This document shows, in pieces, positions 27,167 to 35,558 of a stretch of 64,000 nt of DNA; within the stretch, counting starts at the first letter, position 1, and each line of letters starts with the position of its first letter. A program made the position numbers and the translations under genes. This DNA comes from an uncultured Planctomycetaceae bacterium (lineage in GTDB: Bacteria; Planctomycetota; Planctomycetia; Planctomycetales; Planctomycetaceae): contig CALSLT010000024.1 of NCBI GenBank assembly GCA_943787265.1, positions 124,001 through 188,000 of the forward strand, given 5' to 3'. The notes beneath the pieces were generated by a model. That model ran no database searches, was not told where the DNA came from, and saw nothing but the letters and a program-made list of their open reading frames with translations.

Positions 27167-28294
27167 TTACTTACCGAACTCCGCGCACGTCACCCAGATC
27201 GGTGCCCCGCCTGTTTCGTACGTTCCGATATGCTTGAGGGCTCCGGTCTTCTGGTCGATCGAATAGGCAAACAGATTGGCGGACTTCTGGCCGGCCACGT
27301 ACAGGAACTTTCCAGTCAGGTCGATGCAGAATGCTCTCGGGAATCGAGCCGTGGGGAAGTAGCCGATGAGCTTCATGTCGCCCGTTTGCGGATCGATCGA
27401 GAATCCTGCCAGCGTGTCCTGTGCGGCCTCACCGTCCTTACGCTTCGTGACGTCGCGGTTCGACACGTAAGCGAATCGGCCATTCGGCGTGATGTTGATG
27501 TCTGCGGCTGCGCTGTTGCCTTCGAAGTCCGGCGGCAAGGTGGAAAGCGTTTGCTTAAGCGTGAGTCTTCCATTGTTCGGGTTGAACTGCCATGAAGAAA
27601 TTCCACCGCCGCGTTCATTTGAAGTGAAGGCCATCTTCAGCGTTGGATGATGCGCATAGTGTCGAGGTTGATGGTAAAGGTGACCTTGGTCTGGCCCGTC
27701 GACGAACGGAGGATCGTTCGGAGTCAGCTTGCCGGATTTAGAGTTGAGCCGAAATTGGTAGACCTTGTTTGGCGACGTATGCGGTACAAAGACGAATTGG
27801 CCTGAAGGGTCTATCTCGATGCAGTGTGCCGTCTTGTCGGTCACTTTGTGATTGAGCAAGTCGCCCGTGCAAATTCCATCTTTGATGCGGTACGTCGTGA
27901 CGTCTCCCGGTCCGTAGTGAGCCGCCAGTAAAACGGAACCATCCTTGCTCGTTCGAATGTACGGTGCACGGTTCATGATGAACGCAGTTTTTCGAAGCGA
28001 CAGCAGTCCATCTTTGCCGCGAACCAGCGTTGCCACTCCTGCTTTTTTGTCGGCGAGACCAGTCACTGCTGCGTACACGAATGATTTATCGGGGGAGAAC
28101 GCCATCGGTCCGGCATTACCGGGCAGGTCAACGCTGCCTTTTTGATTCAGCGCTCCGGTCTCACTGTGAACTTCGTAGGCGACGACGGTCTTCGCCTGTG
28201 TCGAGGCCAGATAAAGGAACTGTCCTGAGTAGGCAGCGGGAGATATCGAAACGGTCATGGCGGCAACGAGTGCGAGAATTCCAGACGTCTTCAT
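27167..28294 (-). CDS. Secreted beta-propeller lactonase-like protein (YbhE/6-phosphogluconolactonase fold)
   Basis: 375 aa with signal peptide (MKTSGILALVAAMTVSISPAAYS). Seven-bladed propeller of the YbhE type: FLYLASTQAKTVVAYEV, AFSPDKSFVYAAV, HCIEIDPSGQFVFVPH, NITPNGRFAYVSNR, IDLTGKFLYVAGQ. Export argues against a role in the pentose phosphate pathway; an extracellular sugar-lactone role fits the flanking PSD1/DUF1501 genes. The 28,295-28,535 interval is non-coding. Confidence 0.85.
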   Translation of the reverse strand: MKTSGILALVAAMTVSISPAAYSGQFLYLASTQAKTVVAYEVHSETGALNQKGSVDLPGNAGPMAFSPDKSFVYAAVTGLADKKAGVATLVRGKDGLLSLRKTAFIMNRAPYIRTSKDGSVLLAAHYGPGDVTTYRIKDGICTGDLLNHKVTDKTAHCIEIDPSGQFVFVPHTSPNKVYQFRLNSKSGKLTPNDPPFVDGPDQGHLYHQPRHYAHHPTLKMAFTSNERGGGISSWQFNPNNGRLTLKQTLSTLPPDFEGNSAAADINITPNGRFAYVSNRDVTKRKDGEAAQDTLAGFSIDPQTGDMKLIGYFPTARFPRAFCIDLTGKFLYVAGQKSANLFAYSIDQKTGALKHIGTYETGGAPIWVTCAEFGK

Positions 28295-28535
28295 AAAGGT
28301 TCAATCCTCGAAATTGATGTGCGAAGAATTGGCGAGCAGTTGGGACGGTGTCGAGGGCAAGCCCGACTCCGCGTGACACACTGCTTTTGGGAAGGCCGTA
28401 GTTAAGTCGCGGTCCAACTTTATTTCCAGCGACATGAATTCGCAGGTTTGCGGCGGCGTCATTTATTTTCGTGCTGTGTCACTACTCCAGCGTTGGCGGA
28501 TCGAACTAATCTGCGACGACGCCCCACAAAGGGTG

Positions 28536-28967
28536 TCATTCTTTACGCTGAACTTTGATCATCCACTCGGCCCGCCCTTCGTACGTCTTGAACCCCCAAC
28601 GCTCGTAGAATGAAGATAGCTCCGGTTCGCAGGCGAGATAGATGAAGCTGACACGTTGCAGCGATGGATGACTGCAGAGTGTGTCCATCAACCGTTCTCC
28701 GAGGCTGGATCCCTTCAGCTTTTCCGTGACCATGACATCGTAAATTGTCGCACGGAAGGCGAAGTCGGTGAGTACTCGACAGAAGCCAACGAGTTGCCCT
28801 GATGAATCTTCAATCAGACCAATCATCAGGCTGGTGTTGGCTGCCATTATCTTGACATCTTCGAGTGACCGCTGGCCGCCCCACCATTGTTGCTTGATCA
28901 GCGCATGTAATTGTTCGACCTGCGATTCGTTCAACACTTCGACGGTCGAGTAGCCGTCAGCGTTCAA
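28536..28967 (-). CDS. GNAT-family N-acetyltransferase
   Basis: 143 aa. The acetyl-CoA binding motif A region is VTEKLKGSSLGERLMDTL, preceded by GFCRVLTDFAFRATIYDVMV and followed by LACEPELSSFYERWGFKTYEG. Substrate unknown. It is the last intact chromosomal gene before the recombination hot spot that begins about 50 bases upstream of its start. Confidence 0.85.
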   Translation of the reverse strand: MNADGYSTVEVLNESQVEQLHALIKQQWWGGQRSLEDVKIMAANTSLMIGLIEDSSGQLVGFCRVLTDFAFRATIYDVMVTEKLKGSSLGERLMDTLCSHPSLQRVSFIYLACEPELSSFYERWGFKTYEGRAEWMIKVQRKE

Positions 28968-29018
28968 GCTTGAATGCTCGGCTTCATCTGGCTCGCAGCA
29001 CTAATCACAGACATGGTC

Positions 29019-29037
29019 TGAATGTCCGTACGACCTA
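29019..29037 (+). repeat. Left copy of a 19-bp perfect direct repeat
   Basis: TGAATGTCCGTACGACCTA occurs here and again at 35453-35471, in the same orientation and 6.4 kb apart. The interval contains tRNA-Met, the split integrase and its partner. In this copy the repeat lies at the start of the integrase remnant. It may be an attachment-site core or a product of homologous recombination. Confidence 0.55.
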
Positions 29038-29351
29038 AGCTCTTTCACAACATGAGAGCGACACGACAGACGGAATTACTGGCTCAGTTCCCGGCGAAAG
29101 ACGTCTGTGAGTGGCTGGGCAATTCTCAGGCAGTTGCAATGAAGCATTATGCGATGCCGACTGACGACTCTTTCCAGCGGGCGATTTGTGGTTCTACCTG
29201 TGGTTCTATCTCTGCAAATCAGCAGGTATCAGGAGAGACCACGCCAAACGAAAAACCCCCGGAAAACAGTGCTTCCGAGGGTTCAGGACAGGTGGTGACA
29301 CCCTGTCCAGTAGGGCCAGCAGGACTCGAACCTGCAACCAACGAATTATGA
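29022..29351 (+). pseudogene. C-terminal remnant of a tyrosine integrase abutting tRNA-Met
   Basis: The readable frame begins at a stop-preceded ATG and encodes RPKLFHNMRATRQTELLAQF, then VCEWLGNSQAVAMKHYAM. These are the HxxR and the HY/catalytic-tyrosine ends of a phage-type integrase, with a low-complexity tail ending GPAGLEPATNEL. The N-terminal two thirds are missing. The tail reads through the complement of the tRNA-Met gene, the usual arrangement for integrases that target a tRNA 3' end. It is a different integrase from the one at 29556. Confidence 0.75.
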
Positions 29352-29384
29352 GTTCGCTGCTCTAACCGATTGAGCTATGGCCCC
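29311..29384 (-). tRNA. tRNA-Met (CAT)
   Basis: 74 nt cloverleaf: acceptor stem GGGGCCA paired with TGGCCCT plus discriminator A; D-arm GCTC/GAGC; anticodon stem GCGAA/TTCGT around loop CTCATAA; T-arm GCAGG/CCTGC with TTCGAGT loop. No CCA encoded. The anticodon CAT and the absence of the GGG/CCC anticodon-stem pairs argue for elongator Met; a lysidine-modified Ile-CAU tRNA cannot be excluded. It is a likely attB for the flanking integrases. Confidence 0.93.
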
Positions 29385-29487
29385 AACGTGTTTCTGTATA
29401 AGGGCTTATGATGATGTCGATTAGTAATGTGCGTCCGTAACTACACCCTCGACTACACCGATTGCAGACTTTAGACTTCGAAAAGAA

Positions 29488-29517
29488 GAAACCCGCCTGT
29501 TCTAGCAAGCGGGTTTC
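29488..29517. terminator. Hairpin with terminator-like shape
   Basis: Nine-base perfect arms GAAACCCGC and GCGGGTTTC separated by 12 bases, in the gap between tRNA-Met and the integrase pseudogene. Short A runs precede it and a short T run is part of the right arm. It could end transcription from either side. Confidence 0.5.
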
Positions 29518-30065
29518 AGTCACCGACTACACCTTGAAGATTTGGAGTCGGTGCTATGGCGAAGTCTACTCGGAAAATGCCCGTCCGCAAACCTGGAAAG
29601 CCGTCGTGAGACTTTCCGATGTTTGCTCATGCTTCTGGTCAGTGGGCAAAGAAGATCAGAGGCCGCTTGGTTTACTTTGGTTCGTGGAGAACTGACCCGT
29701 AGGGCATAGAAGCGAAGGCACTCTTTGACTACGAATGGCCATATCTGAAGCAAGGTGAATCCCCGCCAGATGACGCCACTGCCGATGGCTCGACAGATGT
29801 CTTGACACTCGACGATTTGACCGAGAAGTTTCTGAAGTCAAAGCAGGGCCAGGCTGACTCAGGGGAACTTTCTCCTCGATTGGTTCGGGACTACAGCCGA
29901 ACCTGCGATACGCTGATCGGCCACTTCGGCAAAGACCGACAAGTTGACACCCTTGCCCCTGAGGGCTTTGGAAAACTTAGAGCCAAACTTGCCAAACGAC
30001 TCGCAGTTGTTTCTCTCAAGAATAGAGGTCTGGGGTGGTGACGTTTTTGCGGACAGTTCGTCCTC

Positions 30066-30872
30066 TTATTCTGGTTGGTTGAAGAGTGCTTCGAACTGGG
30101 CAGGTTTGAGGTACTCGATGCCCGAGTGTTTGCGTTCGAAGTTGTAGTAGCGGATGTATTGAGCGATCTCGGCGTGTGCTTCTCGATGGCTGTTGTACTG
30201 GGTCATTTCAAGTTCTCGTTTGAGTGTTCCAAAACATGATTCCATGAAGGCGTTGTCGTAGCAGTCAGCGGCGCGGCTCATGCTTTGACGAATGTTTGCT
30301 CGACGCAGAATGCCGCGATACTCCGTTCCTGCGTACTGGCCACCACGGTCAGTGTGATGAATCAGTCGGTCGGTCAGATGACGTTCCCGGATCGCTCGTC
30401 TGAGCACTTTGAGGACCAGTGATTCAGTCATGTCCATTCCGAGATTCCAGCCAATGATTCGTCTTGAAAAACGATCCATGAGTTCGGCCAGATAGCAGAA
30501 GGTTCCTCCTCGAAGGCGGATGTAAGTAATGTCGCCCACCCACAACTGGTTGACTCCGTCTGGTTCATTTTCATCGAGCAGCAGGTTGGGCGAGTAACCA
30601 AGTCGATGCCTGCTGTTTGTGGTTCTCGGTTGAAACGATTTCGGTTGAATTGCCTTCAGACCCTGTGTTTTCAGTAGTTTCCGCACCCGACGAACACTGC
30701 ATTCGTGTCCCGCATCACGGAGTTCATCGGCAATGCGACGTGCTCCGTAACGACGTTTGTGTTTCCTGAAGATGATCCGAATCAGAGGCCGCAGTTCGTC
30801 ATCGCGTTGTTCGTGAACCGTTGGCTCTGCTCGCTGCCAGGCGTAGAAAGCAGAACGACTCACCGTCAGCAC
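30066..30872 (-). CDS. IS3-family transposase OrfB (DDE)
   Basis: 268 aa from a GTG at 30872. HTH-like start LTVSRSAFYAWQRAEPTV; rve integrase core with WVGDITYIRLRGG (first Asp), HHTDRGGQYAGTEYRGIL (second Asp) and ERKHSGIEYLKPAQFE closing the DDE domain. The frame is open upstream toward orfA, so the natural product is probably the OrfAB fusion made by -1 frameshifting at 30968-30974. Intact, so this IS may be active. Confidence 0.93.
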   Translation of the reverse strand: MLTVSRSAFYAWQRAEPTVHEQRDDELRPLIRIIFRKHKRRYGARRIADELRDAGHECSVRRVRKLLKTQGLKAIQPKSFQPRTTNSRHRLGYSPNLLLDENEPDGVNQLWVGDITYIRLRGGTFCYLAELMDRFSRRIIGWNLGMDMTESLVLKVLRRAIRERHLTDRLIHHTDRGGQYAGTEYRGILRRANIRQSMSRAADCYDNAFMESCFGTLKRELEMTQYNSHREAHAEIAQYIRYYNFERKHSGIEYLKPAQFEALFNQPE

Positions 30873-30937
30873 CCCACAGACCTTGGCGACCGATGCCGTT
30901 CGATCAGTGATCGCTTCGATGGTTGGGTAGATGTCTG

Positions 30938-31240
30938 TCAGCCGTCCCGGCCGAAAATGCTCAACGCTTTTTTTAGGATGTCACGCTCCTGCCGAGTCCG
31001 CCGTAGTTCAGCCTCAACGTCCCGAAGTCGTTGCTCCAGAGAACCAGCGACAGGCCCATTGCTTGCGAGCACCTGCTGTTTCCAACGATACAGAATGTTC
31101 GTCCCCGACAGCCCCAGCCGCTCGGCCACCGACGACGCCGAGTGTCCATCCAGCATCATCTGAACGGCTTCTTCCCGAAACTCTTTCGTGTACCGACGAC
31201 GTCCCGACTTTCCAGGGCTCGACGTGTTCTCCTTCGCCAT
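30938..31240 (-). CDS. IS3-family OrfA (helix-turn-helix)
   Basis: 100 aa from ATG at 31240 (MAKENTSSPGKSGRRRYTKE). HTH region FREEAVQMMLDGHSASSVAE, leucine-zipper-like LEQRLRDVEAELRRTRQERD. It recognises IS ends and pairs with OrfB. An upstream in-frame start at 31279 lies inside the terminal region and is less likely. Confidence 0.9.
   Translation of the reverse strand: MAKENTSSPGKSGRRRYTKEFREEAVQMMLDGHSASSVAERLGLSGTNILYRWKQQVLASNGPVAGSLEQRLRDVEAELRRTRQERDILKKALSIFGRDG
30968..30974 (-). promoter_or_regulatory. A7 slippery run for -1 frameshifting between orfA and orfB
   Basis: On the coding strand the end of orfA reads CTAAAAAAAGCG. Slipping back one base leads into a frame that stays open through SVEHFRPGRLTDIYPTIEA into orfB. 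This is the classical IS3 mechanism for making the OrfAB transposase. Confidence 0.75.
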
Positions 31241-33004
31241 TTTCAGGCTCCTTTCTGGAACCCAAAATAAGAGACTCACCTGTCCGTGAAACTGTCACCA
31301 CCTCAGTCAACCGGTGCCGGATTGTCATCATGTTTGCAGAGAAAAATGGACTGATCAAAGTGTCGTCCCGGAACCTGTTTGGGACCCAGTTCGAGAAGCC
31401 AAACGCCAAGACGATCCGAAGAGATAGAAATGCAGCTGGCCCAAATCTTTTTGAACGTGAAGAAATTCTGCGAATACTCAACGCCTGTGACCCGCAGTTG
31501 AAAGCGATGGTTCTGCTAGGGATCAATGGCGGGCTTGGCAATACCGACGTTGCTCAGCTTTGCAAATCTCGAATTGACTTCACGACCGGCTGGCTTGACT
31601 ATCCGCGACCGAAGACTGAAATCTCGCGGCGCATTCCACTCTGGCCAGAGACTCTTGAAGTATTACAGGAGTGGCTTCCGCATCGCCCGAAATCAACTGA
31701 TCCTGCAAATGCCGGGCTGGTGTTTCTGACTGTGAAGGGGAACAGGTGGGCGAGGGTGAATCGCAGCGAAGACGGCAAGTACACCGCCATTGACGCACTG
31801 TCGGCAAGGTTTAAGAAACTTCTCCGCAGTCTGGATATCAACGGACGTCGAAGCCTTGGGTTCTACTGCCTGCGGCATTGCTTTGAGACCTATGGGGGAG
31901 AGTCTCGCGATCAGGTTGCAGTCAACGCGGTCATGGGGCACGTTGATCCGTCAATGGCGGCAAACTATCGTCACCGGATAAGCGATGAGCGGCTTCACTT
32001 TGTCGTGAATGTCGTTCGGGATTGGCTATTCGGTGAGCAGAAGGAAGAGGCGGAGAAATGACTTCTGAACTTCTGAACGCTGTTGACGAATTGATTCGTT
32101 TCGTTCAGCAGTTTGGCACCATCAGTTACAACAACGGACTCGGCGTGGAGACCTTTGAGCTCGGCCGGAATAATCACTGGACAATCCCCGAAGCCGAGCG
32201 TGCCGCATTCATCAAACTCGATCAGCGGTTGTATGCTCTGCTTCTGGAAAGCGGCCTTGATCATGTCTTGCCGTCGCGAGAATCCACTGCGGCCGAATGG
32301 ACAAATCGTGACGAATCGTGTCCAGTTCAGTGGCTCGGAAGATGCAATCTCCCATTCGATCAAGCCGGCGATGTGCTTTTGATCTACCCGCACTGTAGAT
32401 GGTTTGAAGACATGGCCGCTTTGAAGGCGGTGGTAGAACGGCAGGCGAGATCGAAGAAACCGCTGGGGCGATGCAAGAATCAGCAACGGCTCGCACTGAG
32501 TGACGATGGACAAGATGCACTCGACCTGTTGCGTGAGACGCCAGAAGTCCCGACGTCTGTGAGCACAGAAACACCCGGAGGCACGGCAACAACGGAATCC
32601 CGTCAGCCTGACCCGGAATTCATATTCCGCAGTAATGGGGATGGCTACTTGATCCAGGCATTCGGGGAGTCTGGTCATTTTGTCTTGTTGAAAGGTCTGA
32701 ACGATATTTTCAGGCTCATTTTTTCGCCGACAGGTGAAATTTCAATGCGTGAACTATGTGAGTGGTCAGCCAACGTAAGCTGCCGAAGCTCTCAGGAAAG
32801 TAGCCGTGAACTTGTCGATGCAGGACATAGTAAAGAGCTGAAACCGGACAACGCCTTAGACGGGGAGTACATGAGAGATCTGAAGCTCCAAATGCAAGAA
32901 CTCATTGACGAATTGAAAACAGCGACGGATGAATGCGACAGGCGGAGAATTCAGTGTGAATTGGACAAAGTCCATGATCAGCTCCTGAAGAATACCAACG
33001 CTAA

Positions 33005-34498
33005 CTGCCCGTTGAAAATGCAGGGTATCGTCGAATTATGGTGTGCAGATTGAGGTCCGAATTGGATGGTGTTTGCGGTGGCAGTAGAGGCGGTGGAACG
33101 AGCTTGCGGAGCTGATGAGTCTGTGGCAGCGTCTGGTTGCAATCTGAACGGTCGAGAACACCGAAAACAGCAGCCCTCGGAGACCGGCGAACTCTCGGGG
33201 TTTGCCGCTGCCGAGTAGTTTTCGCAGGATCAGACCAAGGTTGTGAGCGGCGACTGTCAGCCGCACTTTCTTGCGGTTGTTTTCCAGGCCTCGCAGCCAG
33301 GTGCGGCGAGCTCCGCCGGTTTCGCAGACGTGGGCGAAGCTGCGTTCGACTCGTTCACTCCGTAATTTTTGCAGACGCTTGTTGCGGTCGGTTTTCAGGC
33401 GACGTCGATTGGCACAGTACGCTTTTTTGTAATCGGCAGGCTTGTCCGTCCAGCGACGGTTCGGACCATCCGGCTCGCAGATGTATGTTCGCAATTCATC
33501 CGCCCGGGACTTCGCCAGCGTTTCGTTCTTGTGGTAACCCTTGTCGCCGACGACCTCTTTGATCACCGCTTCGCTGTCGGACTGTTGCAGGTTGCCTTGG
33601 GCAGTGTTGACACTGTCCAGCAGCGTGTTGCCGTCGGACTCGTTGCCGTAATAGATCTCGGCGGACAGGATCGCTTCGGTTTCCAGGTCGACCGTGTGTT
33701 CCTGCTTGTACGACAAGTGCGTGTGCCCCTTCTTCATTTTCATGATGCGGGCGTCAGGGTCGCTTGAGCTTTGCCAGTCCTGATTGGAAACCTTCTTGCC
33801 TTTGCGTTTTCGATCGAACTTTCGCAGGTCATCGTCGTTCTTGATCTCGACGCCGTCAGCTTCGGCCAACTGGCGGACGAATGCTTCCCAGTCCTCGCCG
33901 GTGTCCTTGCGAACGATCGACTTCATTGCCGCGTTGGCTTCCAGCAGAGTCGAATCAACGCCGACGGTCTTACCTTTCAGTAGCCCGTGCTTTTCGACCA
34001 GCGATAACACGAACGCAAAGACCTGCTCGAACGCTTCCAGAGGAAGACGCTGACGGATGCGCGTCAGGCTCGAATGCTCAGGCGTGTTCTCATGCAATTC
34101 GTACCCGAGAAATTTCCGCAGCGACAGACTGTCCCGGCAACGCCAGGCGATGCCTCGCTGCGAATCGATTCCCTCGAAGTACCCCACAAAGATCATGCGG
34201 AAATAAACGCCTGGCGGAATGCCTGGACGACCACCTTCTTTGTAAAACGGCTCGCACAGCGACTCGGCAAAGTTGTCAAACTCCCCGTCACGGAGCACAC
34301 GATTCAGGGCGTCGTAAAACACATGCCCGATCGACGCCGGCAACTTCGCCGTCGCCACCCACAACTCCTGCTGCCGCTCCGAACGACGCTCACCAAGAGC
34401 CATCAGTCATCCTCCATCGCTCAATATCAAGACACCGAGCAGGATAGCGCGAACGCATCTTCTGACCAGGTCAGTCGGCCGAGTTTTTCAACGGGCTG
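33005..34498 (-). mobile_element. IS1182-family insertion sequence, complete
   Basis: 1494 bp. Terminal repeats CTGCCCGTTGAAAA (left) and CAGCCCGTTGAAAA (right, reverse complement). CTAA flanks both ends (33001-33004 and 34499-34502) as a 4-bp target duplication. Carries one transposase gene on the minus strand. Confidence 0.85.
33036..34403 (-). CDS. IS1182-family transposase
   Basis: 455 aa from MALGERRSERQQELWVATAK. Typical N-terminal block GRPGIPPGVYFRMIFVGYFE and GIDSQRGIAWRCRDSLSLR, then GKTVGVDSTLLEANAAMKSI (first catalytic Asp). VVGDKGYHKNETL holds the second Asp, and ERSFAHVCETGGARR the Glu region. Full-length and uninterrupted, so probably functional. Confidence 0.92.
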   Translation of the reverse strand: MALGERRSERQQELWVATAKLPASIGHVFYDALNRVLRDGEFDNFAESLCEPFYKEGGRPGIPPGVYFRMIFVGYFEGIDSQRGIAWRCRDSLSLRKFLGYELHENTPEHSSLTRIRQRLPLEAFEQVFAFVLSLVEKHGLLKGKTVGVDSTLLEANAAMKSIVRKDTGEDWEAFVRQLAEADGVEIKNDDDLRKFDRKRKGKKVSNQDWQSSSDPDARIMKMKKGHTHLSYKQEHTVDLETEAILSAEIYYGNESDGNTLLDSVNTAQGNLQQSDSEAVIKEVVGDKGYHKNETLAKSRADELRTYICEPDGPNRRWTDKPADYKKAYCANRRRLKTDRNKRLQKLRSERVERSFAHVCETGGARRTWLRGLENNRKKVRLTVAAHNLGLILRKLLGSGKPREFAGLRGLLFSVFSTVQIATRRCHRLISSASSFHRLYCHRKHHPIRTSICTP

Positions 34499-34502
34499 CT
34501 AA

Positions 34503-35434
34503 GAGGCTGACAAAGAACTGGATCTGGGTTGTTTGATTATGCGGTGTTGTTGAGGATTCTGAAGCAGATGGCAGCGAGTGCCAGGTTGTTCCAGGCGTCG
34601 ATGATTGTGGCGTGTCTGTCGTAGCGGATTCTCATTCGTCTCAAACCTTTGATCCAACTGATGGTTCGCTCGACCACCCATCGCTTTCGTCCAAGCTGGC
34701 TGCCGTGAGGTTCTTTGCGGCGACGGATGAGTGGTGTGATGCCGAGAATTCTCAGGATGTCGCGTGTTCCTTCACTATCGTAGCCGGCGTCGGCATAGAG
34801 AGTTGCTGGATGCACACGAGGGCGACCGGGCTTTCCGCCAATCGTCGGAAACAACACAACCGTCGACAGTATCTGGCAGTGATCGCTGACGTTGGCAGCG
34901 GCCGACTGCATCACCAGAGGAGTCCCCTTCGCATCGACAAGAACCGTGTATTTTGTGCCTGGTTTACGGCGATCAACAGGGCTGGGACCGCTGCGGTCGC
35001 CGCCGCCGAAGGCTCGGACCTGGACCGAATCGATCATGACCGTTTCCAATTGAAGTTCGTCTTTCCGCTGCAGTTCACGGAGAATCAAACGATGAACTTT
35101 CTGCCAGACGTTCGCTTCCTGCCACAACTTCAGTCGCGTCCGAGCGGTCTCGCCCGAGCACCCCATCTCGCACGGTACATCTTTCCAACGGCAGCCCACA
35201 GTCAACACAAACCAGATCACCTTGACCACCGTCGCGTGATCAATCGGCTTGCGACCGCCTTGAACTCCCGGTGGTGCTTGCGGTGGCAAAAATGAAACCA
35301 CATAGTTCAAAAACGCATCCGGCAATTGTGCATCCATGATTCACTCCATTGATGATCGGGGTTGAATACGATCATCAGGCGCAAATCTCATGCCGTTTGT
35401 CGGATGCTTCTCAAGTCAGTTCTTTGTCAGCCTC
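34503..35434 (-). mobile_element. IS5-family (IS1031-like) insertion sequence, complete
   Basis: 932 bp with 18-bp perfect terminal inverted repeats GAGGCTGACAAAGAACTG. TAA flanks both sides (34500-34502 and 35435-35437), matching the TNA target duplication of this group. It is inserted at the right border of the IS1182 element, so it landed after, or beside, that insertion. Confidence 0.88.
34537..35337 (-). CDS. IS5-family transposase
   Basis: 266 aa. N-terminal DUF4096-like block RKPIDHATVVKVIWFVLTVG, then CRWKDVP. DDE region: TVMIDSVQVRAFGGGDRSGP, LYADAGYDSEGTRDIL, and RKRWVVERTISWIKGLRRMR with the terminal Glu. Full-length. Confidence 0.92.
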   Translation of the reverse strand: MDAQLPDAFLNYVVSFLPPQAPPGVQGGRKPIDHATVVKVIWFVLTVGCRWKDVPCEMGCSGETARTRLKLWQEANVWQKVHRLILRELQRKDELQLETVMIDSVQVRAFGGGDRSGPSPVDRRKPGTKYTVLVDAKGTPLVMQSAAANVSDHCQILSTVVLFPTIGGKPGRPRVHPATLYADAGYDSEGTRDILRILGITPLIRRRKEPHGSQLGRKRWVVERTISWIKGLRRMRIRYDRHATIIDAWNNLALAAICFRILNNTA

Positions 35435-35452
35435 TAACGACAAACAGCAAGA

Positions 35453-35471
35453 TGAATGTCCGTACGACCTA
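35453..35471 (+). repeat. Right copy of the 19-bp direct repeat
   Basis: Exact copy of 29019-29037. Here it encodes ECPYDL near the end of the integrase partner gene. The flanking bases differ between copies, so the identity is confined to 19 bases. Confidence 0.55.
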
Positions 35472-35558
35472 GCAGGAACGCTGTCACTCATGATGATGCT
35501 CGGCTGGTGTGGTCAAGGTGTCTTGTCCGTCGTTGTTGGGGCAATACTGACAATTTGA

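Larger units (their letters stand above)
30032..31305 (-). mobile_element. IS3-family insertion sequence, complete
   Basis: 1274 bp. Imperfect terminal inverted repeats begin TGGGGTGGTGACG at the left and TGAGGTGGTGACA (reverse complement) at the right, and both end CGGACAG. A 3-bp target duplication GTC flanks it (30029-30031 and 31306-31308), as is usual for this family. It carries orfA and orfB on the minus strand with an A7 slippery run between them. It interrupts the integrase gene. Confidence 0.9.
29556..32061 (+). pseudogene. Tyrosine integrase gene with two in-frame stops, split by an IS3-family element
   Basis: Frame from ATG 29556 reads MAKSTRKMPVRKPGKPS, then TGA at 29607, and DFPMFAHASGQWAKKIRGRL, then a TAG near 29699. 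It continues as LTLDDLTEKFLKSKQGQ, through RDYSRTCDTLIGHFGKDRQV to about 30028, where the IS begins. After the IS, from about 31306, sense resumes as NRCRIVIMFAEKNGLIKVSS and runs to 32061 with the catalytic-domain elements RILNACDPQLKAMVLLGING, CLRHCFETYGGESRDQVAV and VMGHVDPSMAANYRH. Joining across the 3-base target duplication leaves a +1 offset. The stops look like CGA-to-TGA and CAG-to-TAG changes, so decay preceded or accompanied the IS. Confidence 0.85.
32058..35558 (+). pseudogene. Integrase partner gene of unknown function, split by IS1182- and IS5-family elements
   Basis: Starts ATG 32058, overlapping the integrase stop by four bases (ATGA). The first part (32058-33004) encodes ELLNAVDELIRFVQQFGTIS, an aromatic-rich middle and a coiled stretch LKLQMQELIDELKTATDECD. 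The rest is at 35435-35558: deleting both IS elements and one target-site copy restores ...NANDKQQDECPYDLAG, then a hydrophobic end WCGQGVLSVVVGAILTI. The rebuilt protein is about 357 aa with a C-terminal membrane-like segment. Four-base overlap with the integrase suggests a site-specific recombination accessory role; the family is unknown to me. Confidence 0.75.

Noticed and set aside
29311..29384. Calling the CAT tRNA an initiator tRNA
   Set aside because: The acceptor has a normal first pair and the anticodon stem lacks the three G-C pairs typical of initiators.
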